DNA of 13,166 nt from Thermoplasmatales archaeon (GTDB lineage: Archaea; Thermoplasmatota; Thermoplasmata; Methanomassiliicoccales; Methanomethylophilaceae). The notes under the pieces are model-generated. The model was not told the origin of the DNA. It was given only the letters and a program-made list of their open reading frames with translations, and ran no database searches. Below, in pieces: positions 6,924 through 13,166 of this stretch. The translations under genes were made by a program, and so were the position numbers. The stretch spans positions 1-13,166 of the forward strand of contig JAAYKC010000107.1 of NCBI GenBank assembly GCA_012522645.1, written 5' to 3'. Position 1 is the stretch's first letter, and each line of letters opens with the position of its first letter.

Positions 6924-7649
6924 ATGGATTCTGCCGAGATATTGCCGGGGGTGCGCGTCTTCTCGGACAGATGCCTAATGCTGGAGGAGGGGCGCGTGAT
7001 GGTGATAGGCGATCTCCATCTCGGATACGAGAGGGCCCTTGAGGAAGAGGGATTCTATCTGCCGCGCATAAACACGGAGACGATAAGGGAAGCTCTCAAC
7101 AGGGCGATATGCCGGCACGAGCCTTCCGCTGTCATCCTGTTAGGCGATATAAAACATGATTTCAGAAGGACGAGATATGAGGCGAGGGAGGAGATCCTGT
7201 CCCTGATCCGTATGCTCAAAGCCGCTGCGGAGGTGGTGGTGGTCAAGGGCAACCATGACAATTTCATACAGAACGTGCTCTCAGAGGAGGGCATCCTGGC
7301 CGTGGATCACGTGGACGCAGGAGGTTTCAGACTGGAGCACGGCCACACAGATTCGGGCCGGAGACCGGTCATAATAGGGCATGAGCATCCGTCCGTCAGG
7401 ATAAGGGACCCCCTCAGCGGAGGGATCAAGATGGCATGCTTCCTGCATCTGGAGGAAGAGGGGATAATCGTGCTCCCTCCGTTCAGCCTGCTGTCGTCCG
7501 GAACGGATCTGGTATCCTCGGACCCGGAAAGCTTCATGTCCCCCGCATGCAGGAATGCGGATACGGATTCCGCCGAGGTCTACGGCGTATCCGAGATAGG
7601 GGTGATCCCGTTGGGGAAGCTCGGGGAGATATCGGACCTGGAATTATGA
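6924..7649 (+). CDS. Archaeal metallophosphoesterase (COG1407, SbcD/ICC-like)
   Basis: The product has 241 residues and is a calcineurin-like phosphoesterase with all metal motifs: GDLHLGYE (D30, H32), LLGDIKHDF (D75), KGNHDN (109-113), EHGHT (138-142) and IGHEHPSVRI (151-160). The GYExAL sequence after the first motif, the GHEHP motif and the late PPFS segment are typical of archaeal COG1407 proteins. These are often encoded beside DNA-repair helicases, but their substrate is not established. No helicase is adjacent here; the divergent neighbour is the RecJ-like nuclease, which would fit nucleic-acid processing by inference only. No membrane segments are visible, so it is cytosolic. It is followed by the methyl-transfer cluster after a 165-bp gap that carries its own promoter. 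Confidence 0.88.
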   Translation: MDSAEILPGVRVFSDRCLMLEEGRVMVIGDLHLGYERALEEEGFYLPRINTETIREALNRAICRHEPSAVILLGDIKHDFRRTRYEAREEILSLIRMLKAAAEVVVVKGNHDNFIQNVLSEEGILAVDHVDAGGFRLEHGHTDSGRRPVIIGHEHPSVRIRDPLSGGIKMACFLHLEEEGIIVLPPFSLLSSGTDLVSSDPESFMSPACRNADTDSAEVYGVSEIGVIPLGKLGEISDLEL

Positions 7650-7671
7650 GAAATGGGATTGTTAAGGATAG

Positions 7672-7814
7672 CTTTAAATACCACACTAATAGGCGCACGA
7701 GTGTATGGTACGTGGACATATAATCCATCCATCAAAGCCTTTAAGTCGAAAGAAAGAGAATGTAGCAACAACATCTTAGAAGGCCATCGGCCTCAGAGGA
7801 TGGAGGTAGATTAA
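7672..7814 (+). promoter_or_regulatory. Promoter and long 5' leader of the corrinoid-protein gene
   Basis: CTTTAAATA at 7672-7680 is the best TATA-like box in the window. It would start a transcript near 7703, giving a leader of about 110 nt. A second AT-rich box (ACATATAAT, about 7716-7723) would give a shorter leader. Near its end the leader holds a small perfect hairpin, AGGCC-ATC-GGCCT (7781-7793). A strong Shine-Dalgarno sequence, GGAGGT (7802-7807), follows 7 nt before ATG 7815. The strong ribosome site fits a highly expressed methanogenesis gene. The hairpin could influence translation or mRNA stability; this is inference. Confidence 0.5.
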
Positions 7815-8453
7815 ATGAGCGCAGAGATTGACGCACTGATAGATATTGTCATAACCGGCAAGATAAAAGAAGCAAAGGGAGCGACCCAGAAATGCCTGGA
7901 CGCTGGAATAAGCGCGAAAGACATCGTCTTCGATGCACTTTCCAAGGCGATGGAAGTCGTCGGTGAGAAGTACGCAGCGAAAGAGTACTTCCTGCCCCAG
8001 GTTCTGCTGTCCGCCAACACCCTTTACCAGGGTCTCAACCTCGTTCTCCCCCTGCTCGCAGGAGAGGGCGCAGAGAGCAAGGGAACCGTGGTCATCGGAG
8101 TCGTCGAGGGTGACGTTCACGACATCGGCAAGAACATCGTGAAGGCCATGCTCACCGGTCTCGGACTCACCATGCACGACATGGGCAAGGACGTCCCCAT
8201 AAAGGACATGCTCCAGAAGGCAAAGGATGAGAAGGCCAACATCATAGCGGAATCCACTCTGATGACCCCTACCCTGGCGGGTATGAAGGACATGGAGAAC
8301 TTCCTGAAAGAGGAAGGCCTGAAGGGCAAGATCTTCACCATGGTCGGTGGCGGCGCAACCTCCAAAGAGTTCGCTGACCAGATCGGTGCAGACGGATGGA
8401 CCTACGACGCTGTAGAGGCATCCCACTTCGCCGCTAAGCTCCTGGGCATCTGA
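7815..8453 (+). CDS. Methyltransferase corrinoid protein (MtbC/MttC-like)
   Basis: The product is 212 residues, the standard size for corrinoid proteins of methanogen methyltransferase systems. Residues 1-85 form the N-terminal helical cap domain (VGEKYAAKEYFLPQVLLSANTLYQGL). Residues 90-212 form the Rossmann-like B12-binding domain with the signature VVEGDVHDIGKNIV (98-109), where H102 in DxHxxG is the lower cobalt ligand in the base-off form. VGGGATSKEFADQIGADGWTYDAVEA completes the cofactor pocket. The protein carries the methyl group on cobalt between a substrate-specific methyltransferase (MT1) and a CoM methyltransferase (MT2). Usually the matching MT1 gene (mtmB, mtbB, mttB or mtaB) is adjacent; none is in this window, so the substrate cannot be assigned. 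RamA and the CoM methyltransferase are encoded downstream. Family confidence is high; subfamily confidence is low. Confidence 0.93.
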   Translation: MSAEIDALIDIVITGKIKEAKGATQKCLDAGISAKDIVFDALSKAMEVVGEKYAAKEYFLPQVLLSANTLYQGLNLVLPLLAGEGAESKGTVVIGVVEGDVHDIGKNIVKAMLTGLGLTMHDMGKDVPIKDMLQKAKDEKANIIAESTLMTPTLAGMKDMENFLKEEGLKGKIFTMVGGGATSKEFADQIGADGWTYDAVEASHFAAKLLGI

Positions 8454-8456
8454 GCC

Positions 8457-8511
8457 GGATCATACGATCCAACAGGAAAAAAAAACCCTTTCCTTTCCCA
8501 TTTTTATTTCC
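8457..8511 (+). terminator. Probable terminator after the corrinoid-protein gene
   Basis: A short perfect hairpin, GGATC-ATAC-GATCC (8457-8470), starts 3 nt after the stop. It is followed by GG plus nine A and then by the T-rich tract TTTTTATTT (8501-8509). These A and T tracts are also near-complementary (8475-8485 with 8501-8511, one mismatch). Archaeal termination mainly needs T-rich tracts, so 8501-8509 is the likely release site, separating this gene from the next. Confidence 0.55.
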
Positions 8512-8537
8512 ATCCGGGCATATGTTCGGGGAGAACT

Positions 8538-8571
8538 TACCGTATAACTCTGTAATGTCTGTTATACGGTA
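8538..8571. promoter_or_regulatory. Perfect 11-bp inverted repeat, candidate operator of the hydantoinase-like gene
   Basis: TACCGTATAAC (8538-8548) and GTTATACGGTA (8561-8571) are exact reverse complements separated by 12 nt. The centres of the two arms are 23 bp apart, about two helical turns, as expected for a dimeric regulator bound on one DNA face. The right arm abuts the TATA-like box, so binding would affect TBP/TFB recruitment. No T-tract follows, which argues against a terminator. Confidence 0.55.
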
Positions 8572-8573
8572 CG

Positions 8574-8582
8574 AATAAATAC
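8574..8582 (+). promoter_or_regulatory. TATA-like box of the hydantoinase-like gene
   Basis: AATAAATAC is centred about 28 nt before ATG 8606, so transcription would start at or next to the ATG. No Shine-Dalgarno sequence precedes the ATG (CAGCTTTCTCT), which supports a leaderless mRNA. Confidence 0.45.
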
Positions 8583-8605
8583 AGTCAAATCTCTCAGCTT
8601 TCTCT

Positions 8606-10813
8606 ATGGTCAGAAGATCTGAATTCGAAGAGTGGGTCCAGGAATGGATAGACTCCGAGAAGAAGGCGGGACGGAAGTGCTTCGACGTCAAGAAAACGGG
8701 CAATTCTTATTATGTTTACTATCAGACGACCAGATACAATGCTGAGACCAAGAAGAGGGAGAAGGTCTCAGGATATCTGGGAAAGCTTGTAGAAGGTATC
8801 GGGCTCGTCGAGCCGGAGACCGCTACCGATGAGAAGGAGACCGTGACCGTCGCCAGATACGGACTGGGAGTGGACACGGGCGGGACGTACACGGATGCGG
8901 TGATCCTGGATCTTGATGATCTGAGCGTGATAGCCAAGAGGAAGTCCCCCACCACCCACGAGGATCTCTCCATCGGGCTCTTCAAGTCCGTGGATGCCGT
9001 GTTCAAAGCCACGGACATAAAACCCGAGGATATCTCCACGGTGGGCATATCCACGACTCTGGCCACCAACTCCGTCCTCGAAGGCAGGGGCGGGGAGGTC
9101 GGTCTCATCCTGATAGGGTGGAATCCCATGGACGACATCAGCTTCGGCGAGAAGAAGCACGTCGTGGTGAGCGGAGGGTACGATCAGAAGGGGACTCCTC
9201 TGGCTCCGTTATCGAAAGCCGAGATAGAGAAGGCCATAAAGGAGGTCTCCGAAGGAGTGGACTCCCTGGCGATATCAGGTCTGTTCGCCAACCTCAATCC
9301 GACGCAGGAGAAGAAGGTGAAGGCCCTGGCAGAGGAGATGACCGGGCTGCCCACTGTCGCAGGTCATGAGCTGTCCGCAGTCCTGGGCATCGATCTCAGG
9401 GCGGAGACCGCCGTGCTGAACGGCAGGCTCATACCCGCGGTCAGCAAATTCTTCGATGATGTTGAGAGAACCTTCCGGGAAAAGGGCATAACAGCGCCCA
9501 TAATGGCCTACAAGGGCGACGGATCCGTCATGTCCCTTGAGGACGCCAGGTTCTACCCTGTGGAGACGATCCTCTCGGGCCCGGCCGCAAGCTCGATGGG
9601 GGGGAAGGTCCTCTCAGGCCTGGAGGACTGCATAGTCGTCGACATAGGCGGAACTTCCACCGATATAGCGGTGATGAGCGAAGGATTCCCGCAGGTCCAG
9701 CAGGAAGGCGCCAAGATAGGCGGGTGGAGGACCCGCGTCAAGGCCGTGGACATGTACACCGTGGCCCTGGGCGGGGATTCCAAGATAACCACCAAAGGGG
9801 GCAGGTTCATCATAGGCCCGGAAAGGGTGATGCCCTTATCCACGTTGGCAGAGAAGTACCCCGATATCGTGTCCAGGATAAAGCACACGACGATCTATGA
9901 TTATTACGTGGCCGAGAGCGGATACGATCCGAAGCTCCTCGGGGGCAAGGAGGCCAGGATCTATGAGGTGCTCGCAGGCAACGGTCCCATGAACAAGATG
10001 GAGATAATGAACGCATCGAACGGCCTCTGGGTGATAGACGATGAGCTGGAATCCCTGACGGAGAGAGGGGCGCTGACACACTCATGCCTGACCCCCACGG
10101 ATGTGATGGTGTTCCTGGGATTCTTCGAGAGCGGCAACATCGAAGGTGCCGTCGCGGGGATCGGCGCCGTCAGCGAGAGGTACGGCACGACCATGATGCA
10201 GGCGGCCAAGATAATCTTCGAGGAGATAAGGAACGAGGTGGCCGAGTTCATAGTGACGAAGGTCTTCGATGATGAGCTCATGGGCTGGAAGGACGAAGGG
10301 TCCAATATCCTGCTGAGGAGGATGACGACGCTCAGTGAGGGCGAGATCATGACTCTGAGGCCCAAGTTCAGGATACCCATCGTGGGGATAGGGGCGCCTG
10401 CAAGGTTCATGATGTCCGATCTCGGGGAGAGGATAGGAGCGGAAGTCGTGTTCCCCGAAGAGTTCGATGTGGGGAATGCCGTCGGCGTCGTCACCAGCAA
10501 GGTATCCGATTCCATGTCCGCAACGATCACGCCCACACAGGACTACAGGTTCATGGCCACGATACCGTATGTCGGCACGACATACCATTCCCATCTGGGG
10601 AATGCCGTATCCTCGGCCTGCCGCAGCATGGAGTCATTCCTGGAATCCAAGGTCAAGAGCATGGGAGGGACCAACGTGAAGACATCGTCCAAGATCAAGA
10701 CCCACACGGCCGTGGAAGGCGGGGTGGGGGATTGGATGGAGGAGAGCTTCGGGAAGTCCGTGAACTTTGTGGAAGTCATATCCAGAGCAGTGGGGGATCC
10801 CATTGAGAAATGA
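8606..10813 (+). CDS. Hydantoinase-A/oxoprolinase-type ASKHA ATPase with an extra N-terminal domain
   Basis: The product has 735 residues. Residues about 85-260 match the hydantoinase A N-terminal domain, with the first phosphate loop YGLGVDTGGTYTDAV (85-99) and ISTTLATNSVLEGRGGEVGLI. Residues about 265-570 match the hydantoinase A core, with GDGSVMSLEDAR, SGPAASSMGG (324-333) and the second phosphate loop VVDIGGTSTDIAVM (344-357). Known relatives are ATP-dependent: 5-oxoprolinase, N-methylhydantoinase and acetone carboxylase subunits. Residues 1-65 (KKTGNSYYVYYQTTRYNAETKKREKVSGYLGKL) are an added domain resembling the N-terminus of some DDE transposases. It belongs to the protein, since no other ATG occurs before the ATPase core. 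No hyuB partner is adjacent and no Cys-rich Fe-S motif is visible. Its position between corrinoid protein and CoM methyltransferase suggests a role in methyl metabolism or corrinoid activation, but the reaction is unknown. An 11-bp inverted repeat precedes its promoter. Confidence 0.85.
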   Translation: MVRRSEFEEWVQEWIDSEKKAGRKCFDVKKTGNSYYVYYQTTRYNAETKKREKVSGYLGKLVEGIGLVEPETATDEKETVTVARYGLGVDTGGTYTDAVILDLDDLSVIAKRKSPTTHEDLSIGLFKSVDAVFKATDIKPEDISTVGISTTLATNSVLEGRGGEVGLILIGWNPMDDISFGEKKHVVVSGGYDQKGTPLAPLSKAEIEKAIKEVSEGVDSLAISGLFANLNPTQEKKVKALAEEMTGLPTVAGHELSAVLGIDLRAETAVLNGRLIPAVSKFFDDVERTFREKGITAPIMAYKGDGSVMSLEDARFYPVETILSGPAASSMGGKVLSGLEDCIVVDIGGTSTDIAVMSEGFPQVQQEGAKIGGWRTRVKAVDMYTVALGGDSKITTKGGRFIIGPERVMPLSTLAEKYPDIVSRIKHTTIYDYYVAESGYDPKLLGGKEARIYEVLAGNGPMNKMEIMNASNGLWVIDDELESLTERGALTHSCLTPTDVMVFLGFFESGNIEGAVAGIGAVSERYGTTMMQAAKIIFEEIRNEVAEFIVTKVFDDELMGWKDEGSNILLRRMTTLSEGEIMTLRPKFRIPIVGIGAPARFMMSDLGERIGAEVVFPEEFDVGNAVGVVTSKVSDSMSATITPTQDYRFMATIPYVGTTYHSHLGNAVSSACRSMESFLESKVKSMGGTNVKTSSKIKTHTAVEGGVGDWMEESFGKSVNFVEVISRAVGDPIEK

Positions 10814-10843
10814 GCGGTTCCCCGCTATTCAGGTATGTTGACG

Positions 10844-10896
10844 ATACGATTTAGTTAACTTTAATATAACTTGAGGATGTTCAGAATTACAAGGAG
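10844..10896 (+). promoter_or_regulatory. Promoter and ribosome site of the CoM methyltransferase gene
   Basis: The 92-bp gap after the hydantoinase-like gene holds ATACGATTT (10844-10852, also found upstream of ramA), the palindrome AGTTAACT (10853-10860) and a TATA-like ACTTTAATATAAC (10858-10870). The Shine-Dalgarno AAGGAG (10891-10896) lies 9 nt before ATG 10906. The exact box is uncertain because the TTTAATATAA box would place the mRNA start right at the ribosome site, whereas the ATTTAGTTAAC box would leave a leader of about 25 nt. A small AGCGG-TTCC-CCGCT hairpin right at the preceding stop (10813-10826) may help end the upstream transcript. Confidence 0.45.
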
Positions 10897-10905
10897 ATTT
10901 ATTAT

Positions 10906-11934
10906 ATGTCAATGACTCCAAGAGAAAGAGTACTCGCAGCCATGAGAATGGAGAAACTGGACAGGCCCCCGGTGGCAGTGTTCACCCAGAGTGCGACGAT
11001 CGGACAGATGGACGCCCTGGGTGTTTCCTGGCCTGACGCACACTCTGACGCCAAGCTGATGGCGAAACTGGGCGCCGGTCAGGCAACTGTATTGGGTTTT
11101 GAGGCCGTAAGGTCCGCATTCTGCCTCACGGCTGAGGCGGAGAGACTGGGATGCAAAGTGGATCCCGGTAAGAAGAACAGCACCCCCATGCTTAAGGAGC
11201 ACCCGTTCAAATTCGACCCGATGGAGAGCGTGTACGACGAGCCCAACATAATGGACCCCGAAGAGTTCATAAAAGGCGGAAGGCCCGCAGTCGTCATCGA
11301 GGCCACGAGGCTCATGGCGGAGCAGTACGGAAAGGAATATGCGGTCATAGCCGGGAACACCGGACCCTTCACCCTTGCCGGTCACATGGTGTCCACCGAG
11401 AACCTTGTTTTCGGCATCATAATGGAGCCTGACGAGGTCGTCAAATGGGTCGACGCGGTCACCCCTGTGCTCAAGACCTACAGCCAGGCGCTCGCTGACG
11501 CGGGAGCAGACATCATCCAGATGTCCGAGCCTTCCTCATCCACGGACCTTCTGTCCCCTGACATGTTCGGGGATTACTCCGGAAGGTTCGTTAAGGAATG
11601 CCTTGCCGGCACGAAGGGCGCATACTCCATCCTGCACATATGCGGAGACACATCTGCCATCCTCGACGGCATGATAGACACCAGCGTAACAGGTCTCTCC
11701 ATAGAGGAGAAGGTCGACTCCGCAGAAGCGGTGAAGCACGTCAACGGCCGTGTCCCCCTCGTAGGGAACATCGGTGTTGTCAAGCCTCTTCTCCAGGGAA
11801 CCCCGGAGGAGTGCGCCGCGGATGCGAAGAGGGTCGCAGCTGCCGGATTCAACGTAGTTGCGCCCGGCTGCGGTCTGTCCGCCATGATCCCCAACGAGAA
11901 CCTGATGGCCGTTGTCAAGGCCGTCAAAGGCTGA
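10906..11934 (+). CDS. Methylcobamide:CoM methyltransferase (MtaA/MtbA family)
   Basis: The enzyme (MT2) moves the methyl group from a methylated corrinoid protein to coenzyme M, making methyl-CoM for methyl-CoM reductase. The product has 342 residues, typical for MtaA and MtbA, and has the TIM-barrel fold of the uroporphyrinogen decarboxylase superfamily. The N-terminus TPRERVLAAMRMEKLDRPPVAVFTQ is characteristic. The zinc site that activates the CoM thiol is visible as HICGDT (H244, C246) and APGCGLS (C322), and this Cys/His set separates methyltransferases from true UroD enzymes. GNTGPFTLAGHM (150-161) is also family-typical. It is cytosolic. The strong ribosome site and the RamA and corrinoid-protein neighbours support a function in methanogenesis. 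MtbA (methylamines) and MtaA (methanol) cannot be separated here; linkage to ramA slightly favours MtbA. Confidence 0.93.
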   Translation: MSMTPRERVLAAMRMEKLDRPPVAVFTQSATIGQMDALGVSWPDAHSDAKLMAKLGAGQATVLGFEAVRSAFCLTAEAERLGCKVDPGKKNSTPMLKEHPFKFDPMESVYDEPNIMDPEEFIKGGRPAVVIEATRLMAEQYGKEYAVIAGNTGPFTLAGHMVSTENLVFGIIMEPDEVVKWVDAVTPVLKTYSQALADAGADIIQMSEPSSSTDLLSPDMFGDYSGRFVKECLAGTKGAYSILHICGDTSAILDGMIDTSVTGLSIEEKVDSAEAVKHVNGRVPLVGNIGVVKPLLQGTPEECAADAKRVAAAGFNVVAPGCGLSAMIPNENLMAVVKAVKG

Positions 11935-11944
11935 AAACATCAAA

Positions 11945-11989
11945 GGCCGTGACAGCTGTGCTGTCACGGCCCATAATATTTTTCTGTTC
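11945..11989 (+). terminator. Strong hairpin terminator after the CoM methyltransferase gene
   Basis: GGCCGTGACAGC (11945-11956), loop TGT, and GCTGTCACGGCC (11960-11971) form a perfect 12-bp stem starting 10 nt after the stop. It is followed by CATAATATTTTTCTGTT, a T-rich tail. It has the form of an intrinsic terminator and would protect the 3' end of a highly expressed mRNA and insulate ramA. Confidence 0.8.
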
Positions 11990-11996
11990 CTCCACC

Positions 11997-12037
11997 ATAC
12001 GATTTTAACTCTTGAGACCTTTAACGGCGCATAGAGG
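11997..12037 (+). promoter_or_regulatory. Candidate promoter and ribosome site of ramA
   Basis: ATACGATTTTAAC (11997-12009) contains the nonamer shared with the CoM methyltransferase promoter and a TATA-like stretch. AGAGG at 12033-12037 lies 7 nt before ATG 12045. An alternative AT-rich box, ATAATATTTT, overlaps the preceding terminator tail (about 11973-11982) and would give a leader of about 40 nt. The sequence does not decide between them. Confidence 0.4.
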
Positions 12038-12044
12038 AAAGACC

Positions 12045-13166
12045 ATGCCTTACGGAATAGCACTAGACCTCGGAACAAGCGGTTTCAGATCCCACCTTGT
12101 GGATCTGGACCGGGAAGCTAAGATCCTCAGCACCGCGATCACAGTCAGGCACCCGCTCCCGGGGGCCAACATCATGGACCACATGCATTTCTGGATGACA
12201 TCCGGGAGGGAGATAACCCACAGGATAGTCGTCGAGACGATAGGGGATCTGATATCCCTCTACGGCAAGGACAATCTGAAGGAGGTGGAGAAGGTCTCCG
12301 TCTGCGGGAACCCTATCCAGCTCTCTCTTTTCGAGGATATAGAGGTCAGGGACCTGGCATTCGCAGGGAAGAGGAAGCTGAAGAACCTGGGGGTCGTCAG
12401 TCCCGACAGGAAGGGCGGCATAAAGACAGTCGGCGATATAGGTATACCGGGGCTGAACACCGAAGCGGAAGTGATCATACCTCCCGCCATAAGGCATGAG
12501 ATCGGCGCAGACGCACTGGCGATGATAATCAAATCCGGGCTTCTGGACAAGAATGAGACATGCATGGTCACGGATTACGGCACCAATGCCGAGATGGGGC
12601 TGTTCTACGAAGGCGAACTGTACTCGGGTTCCGCTGCGGCGGGACCGGCCATGGAAGGGCAGTCCGTGGAATGCGGGATGCTGGCATCGCCCCGTGCCAT
12701 ATCCGATGTCAATGATGCGGGCGACGGGACATGGGACAACATCGTCCTCAGTGACACCCTGTTGCCCATTGTGACAGCCAGAACGAATCCCGTGACCGGT
12801 GAGACCGTCAGGATCCTTGATTACAAAGCGAAGGGCATAACCGGCACAGGGGTCGTATCCTCCATGGCACTGGGGCTGAGGTCCGGGCTCATCGGGAGGC
12901 CGTCGATAAACACCCCGGACCACCGCATAAAGCTGGCCGACGGGATCTATTTCACAGAGACCGATGTCAGGGAATCGGGCAAGGCAATGGGAGCCATAAG
13001 GGCGGGCCACCGCACTCTGATGCACCATGTGGGCCTGGATGACGGGGACGTCAAGACGATGTACATGGCAGGGGCATCCGGAACGTACGTGGACCCGCTG
13101 AAGGCCCAGGAGTGCGGCATGGTCCCCCGCGTCCTTGATGCGATATACCAGCTGGGGAACACGTCA
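12045..13166 (+). CDS. ramA: RamA-type corrinoid reductive activation protein (3' end beyond the window)
   Basis: RamA reduces inactive Co(II) corrinoid protein to Co(I) in an ATP-dependent reaction, restoring methyl acceptance. The 374 codons seen start with MPYGIALDLGTSGFRSHLVD, the N-terminus typical of RamA. They continue with VSVCGNPIQLSLFEDIEVRDLAFAG, IIPPAIRHEIGADALAM and the second nucleotide loop MVTDYGTNAEMGLFYEGEL (174-192), then SGSAAAGPAMEGQ and GMLASPRAISDVN. This is the ASKHA/DUF4445 activator core. There is no N-terminal [2Fe-2S] domain, as in archaeal RamA but unlike bacterial RACo. The two C-terminal [4Fe-4S] ferredoxin-like motifs expected of RamA lie past the window edge and could not be checked. 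The gene is separated from the CoM methyltransferase gene by a strong terminator and its own promoter region. Confidence 0.9.
   Translation, partial: MPYGIALDLGTSGFRSHLVDLDREAKILSTAITVRHPLPGANIMDHMHFWMTSGREITHRIVVETIGDLISLYGKDNLKEVEKVSVCGNPIQLSLFEDIEVRDLAFAGKRKLKNLGVVSPDRKGGIKTVGDIGIPGLNTEAEVIIPPAIRHEIGADALAMIIKSGLLDKNETCMVTDYGTNAEMGLFYEGELYSGSAAAGPAMEGQSVECGMLASPRAISDVNDAGDGTWDNIVLSDTLLPIVTARTNPVTGETVRILDYKAKGITGTGVVSSMALGLRSGLIGRPSINTPDHRIKLADGIYFTETDVRESGKAMGAIRAGHRTLMHHVGLDDGDVKTMYMAGASGTYVDPLKAQECGMVPRVLDAIYQLGNTS

Noticed and set aside
7776..8426. A 216-codon open frame antisense to the corrinoid-protein gene
   Set aside because: The plus-strand gene has a complete B12-binding signature and a strong ribosome site; the antisense frame has neither.
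8538..8571. Terminator hairpin
   Set aside because: The 12-nt loop, AT-rich arms and lack of a following T-tract, together with the adjoining TATA box of the next gene, fit an operator better.
8606..8820. A separate transposase remnant (pseudogene) before the hydantoinase-like gene
   Set aside because: The stretch is in one uninterrupted frame with the ATPase core, there are no terminal inverted repeats or target duplications, and no internal Met would start the core alone; it is kept as a domain of that gene.
10906..11934. Uroporphyrinogen decarboxylase (heme biosynthesis)
   Set aside because: The HxC...C zinc ligands (H244, C246, C322) and the corrinoid-protein and RamA neighbours indicate a CoM methyltransferase of the same superfamily.
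12063..13028. A 321-codon open frame antisense to ramA
   Set aside because: The plus strand encodes clear RamA motifs over the same bases; the complement shows no family features and no promoter or ribosome site of its own.
7815..13166. In-frame amber codons marking pyrrolysine-containing methyltransferases (MtmB, MtbB, MttB)
   Set aside because: None of the genes in the methyl cluster has an internal TAG, and no sequence resembling these MT1 enzymes occurs in the window.

Overview
This window looks like chromosome from a methanogenic archaeon of the order Methanomassiliicoccales (Thermoplasmata), probably a Methanomethylophilus-type methylotrophic methanogen. The evidence is an archaeal gene set (RtcB RNA ligase, a PUA-domain RNA-binding protein, a SepF-like protein, an archaeal RecJ-like DHH nuclease and a COG1407-type phosphoesterase). 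Next to it lie genes for hydrogen-dependent methyl-compound methanogenesis (a corrinoid protein, an MtaA/MtbA-type CoM methyltransferase and a RamA-type corrinoid activator). The DNA is GC-rich but uses AGG for arginine and ATA for isoleucine heavily. Several genes have a TATA-like box about 25-28 nt before the start codon, which suggests leaderless mRNAs. The order is an inference; no rRNA is present to confirm it.

Left part (1-7649), housekeeping genes. On the minus strand at the left edge is a partial N-terminally anchored exported protein. It diverges from a tight three-gene plus-strand operon: PUA protein, SepF-like protein, HD phosphohydrolase. That operon converges on and overlaps rtcB (minus). 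rtcB lies 33 nt downstream of a tRNA-His(GUG) gene on the same strand. Next come argF (ornithine carbamoyltransferase, plus), a convergent RecJ-like DHH phosphoesterase overlapping the argF end by 8 nt, and a divergent metallophosphoesterase.

Right part (7650-13166), methyl-transfer cluster. Four plus-strand genes are each preceded by their own intergenic promoter region: a corrinoid protein (MtbC/MttC-like), a 735-residue hydantoinase-A/ASKHA ATPase with an unusual N-terminal domain, a methylcobamide:CoM methyltransferase, and ramA (cut by the window end). In the expected pathway an unlinked substrate methyltransferase (MT1) loads a methyl group on the corrinoid protein, the MtaA/MtbA-like protein moves it to coenzyme M, and RamA re-reduces inactive Co(II) corrinoid using ATP. 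No MT1 gene lies in the window, and the hydantoinase-like protein is the unexplained member. A perfect 11-bp inverted repeat sits just upstream of its TATA-like box and is a good candidate operator.

No insertion sequence, CRISPR array, rRNA or origin was seen, and no gene-free stretch exceeds about 200 bases.
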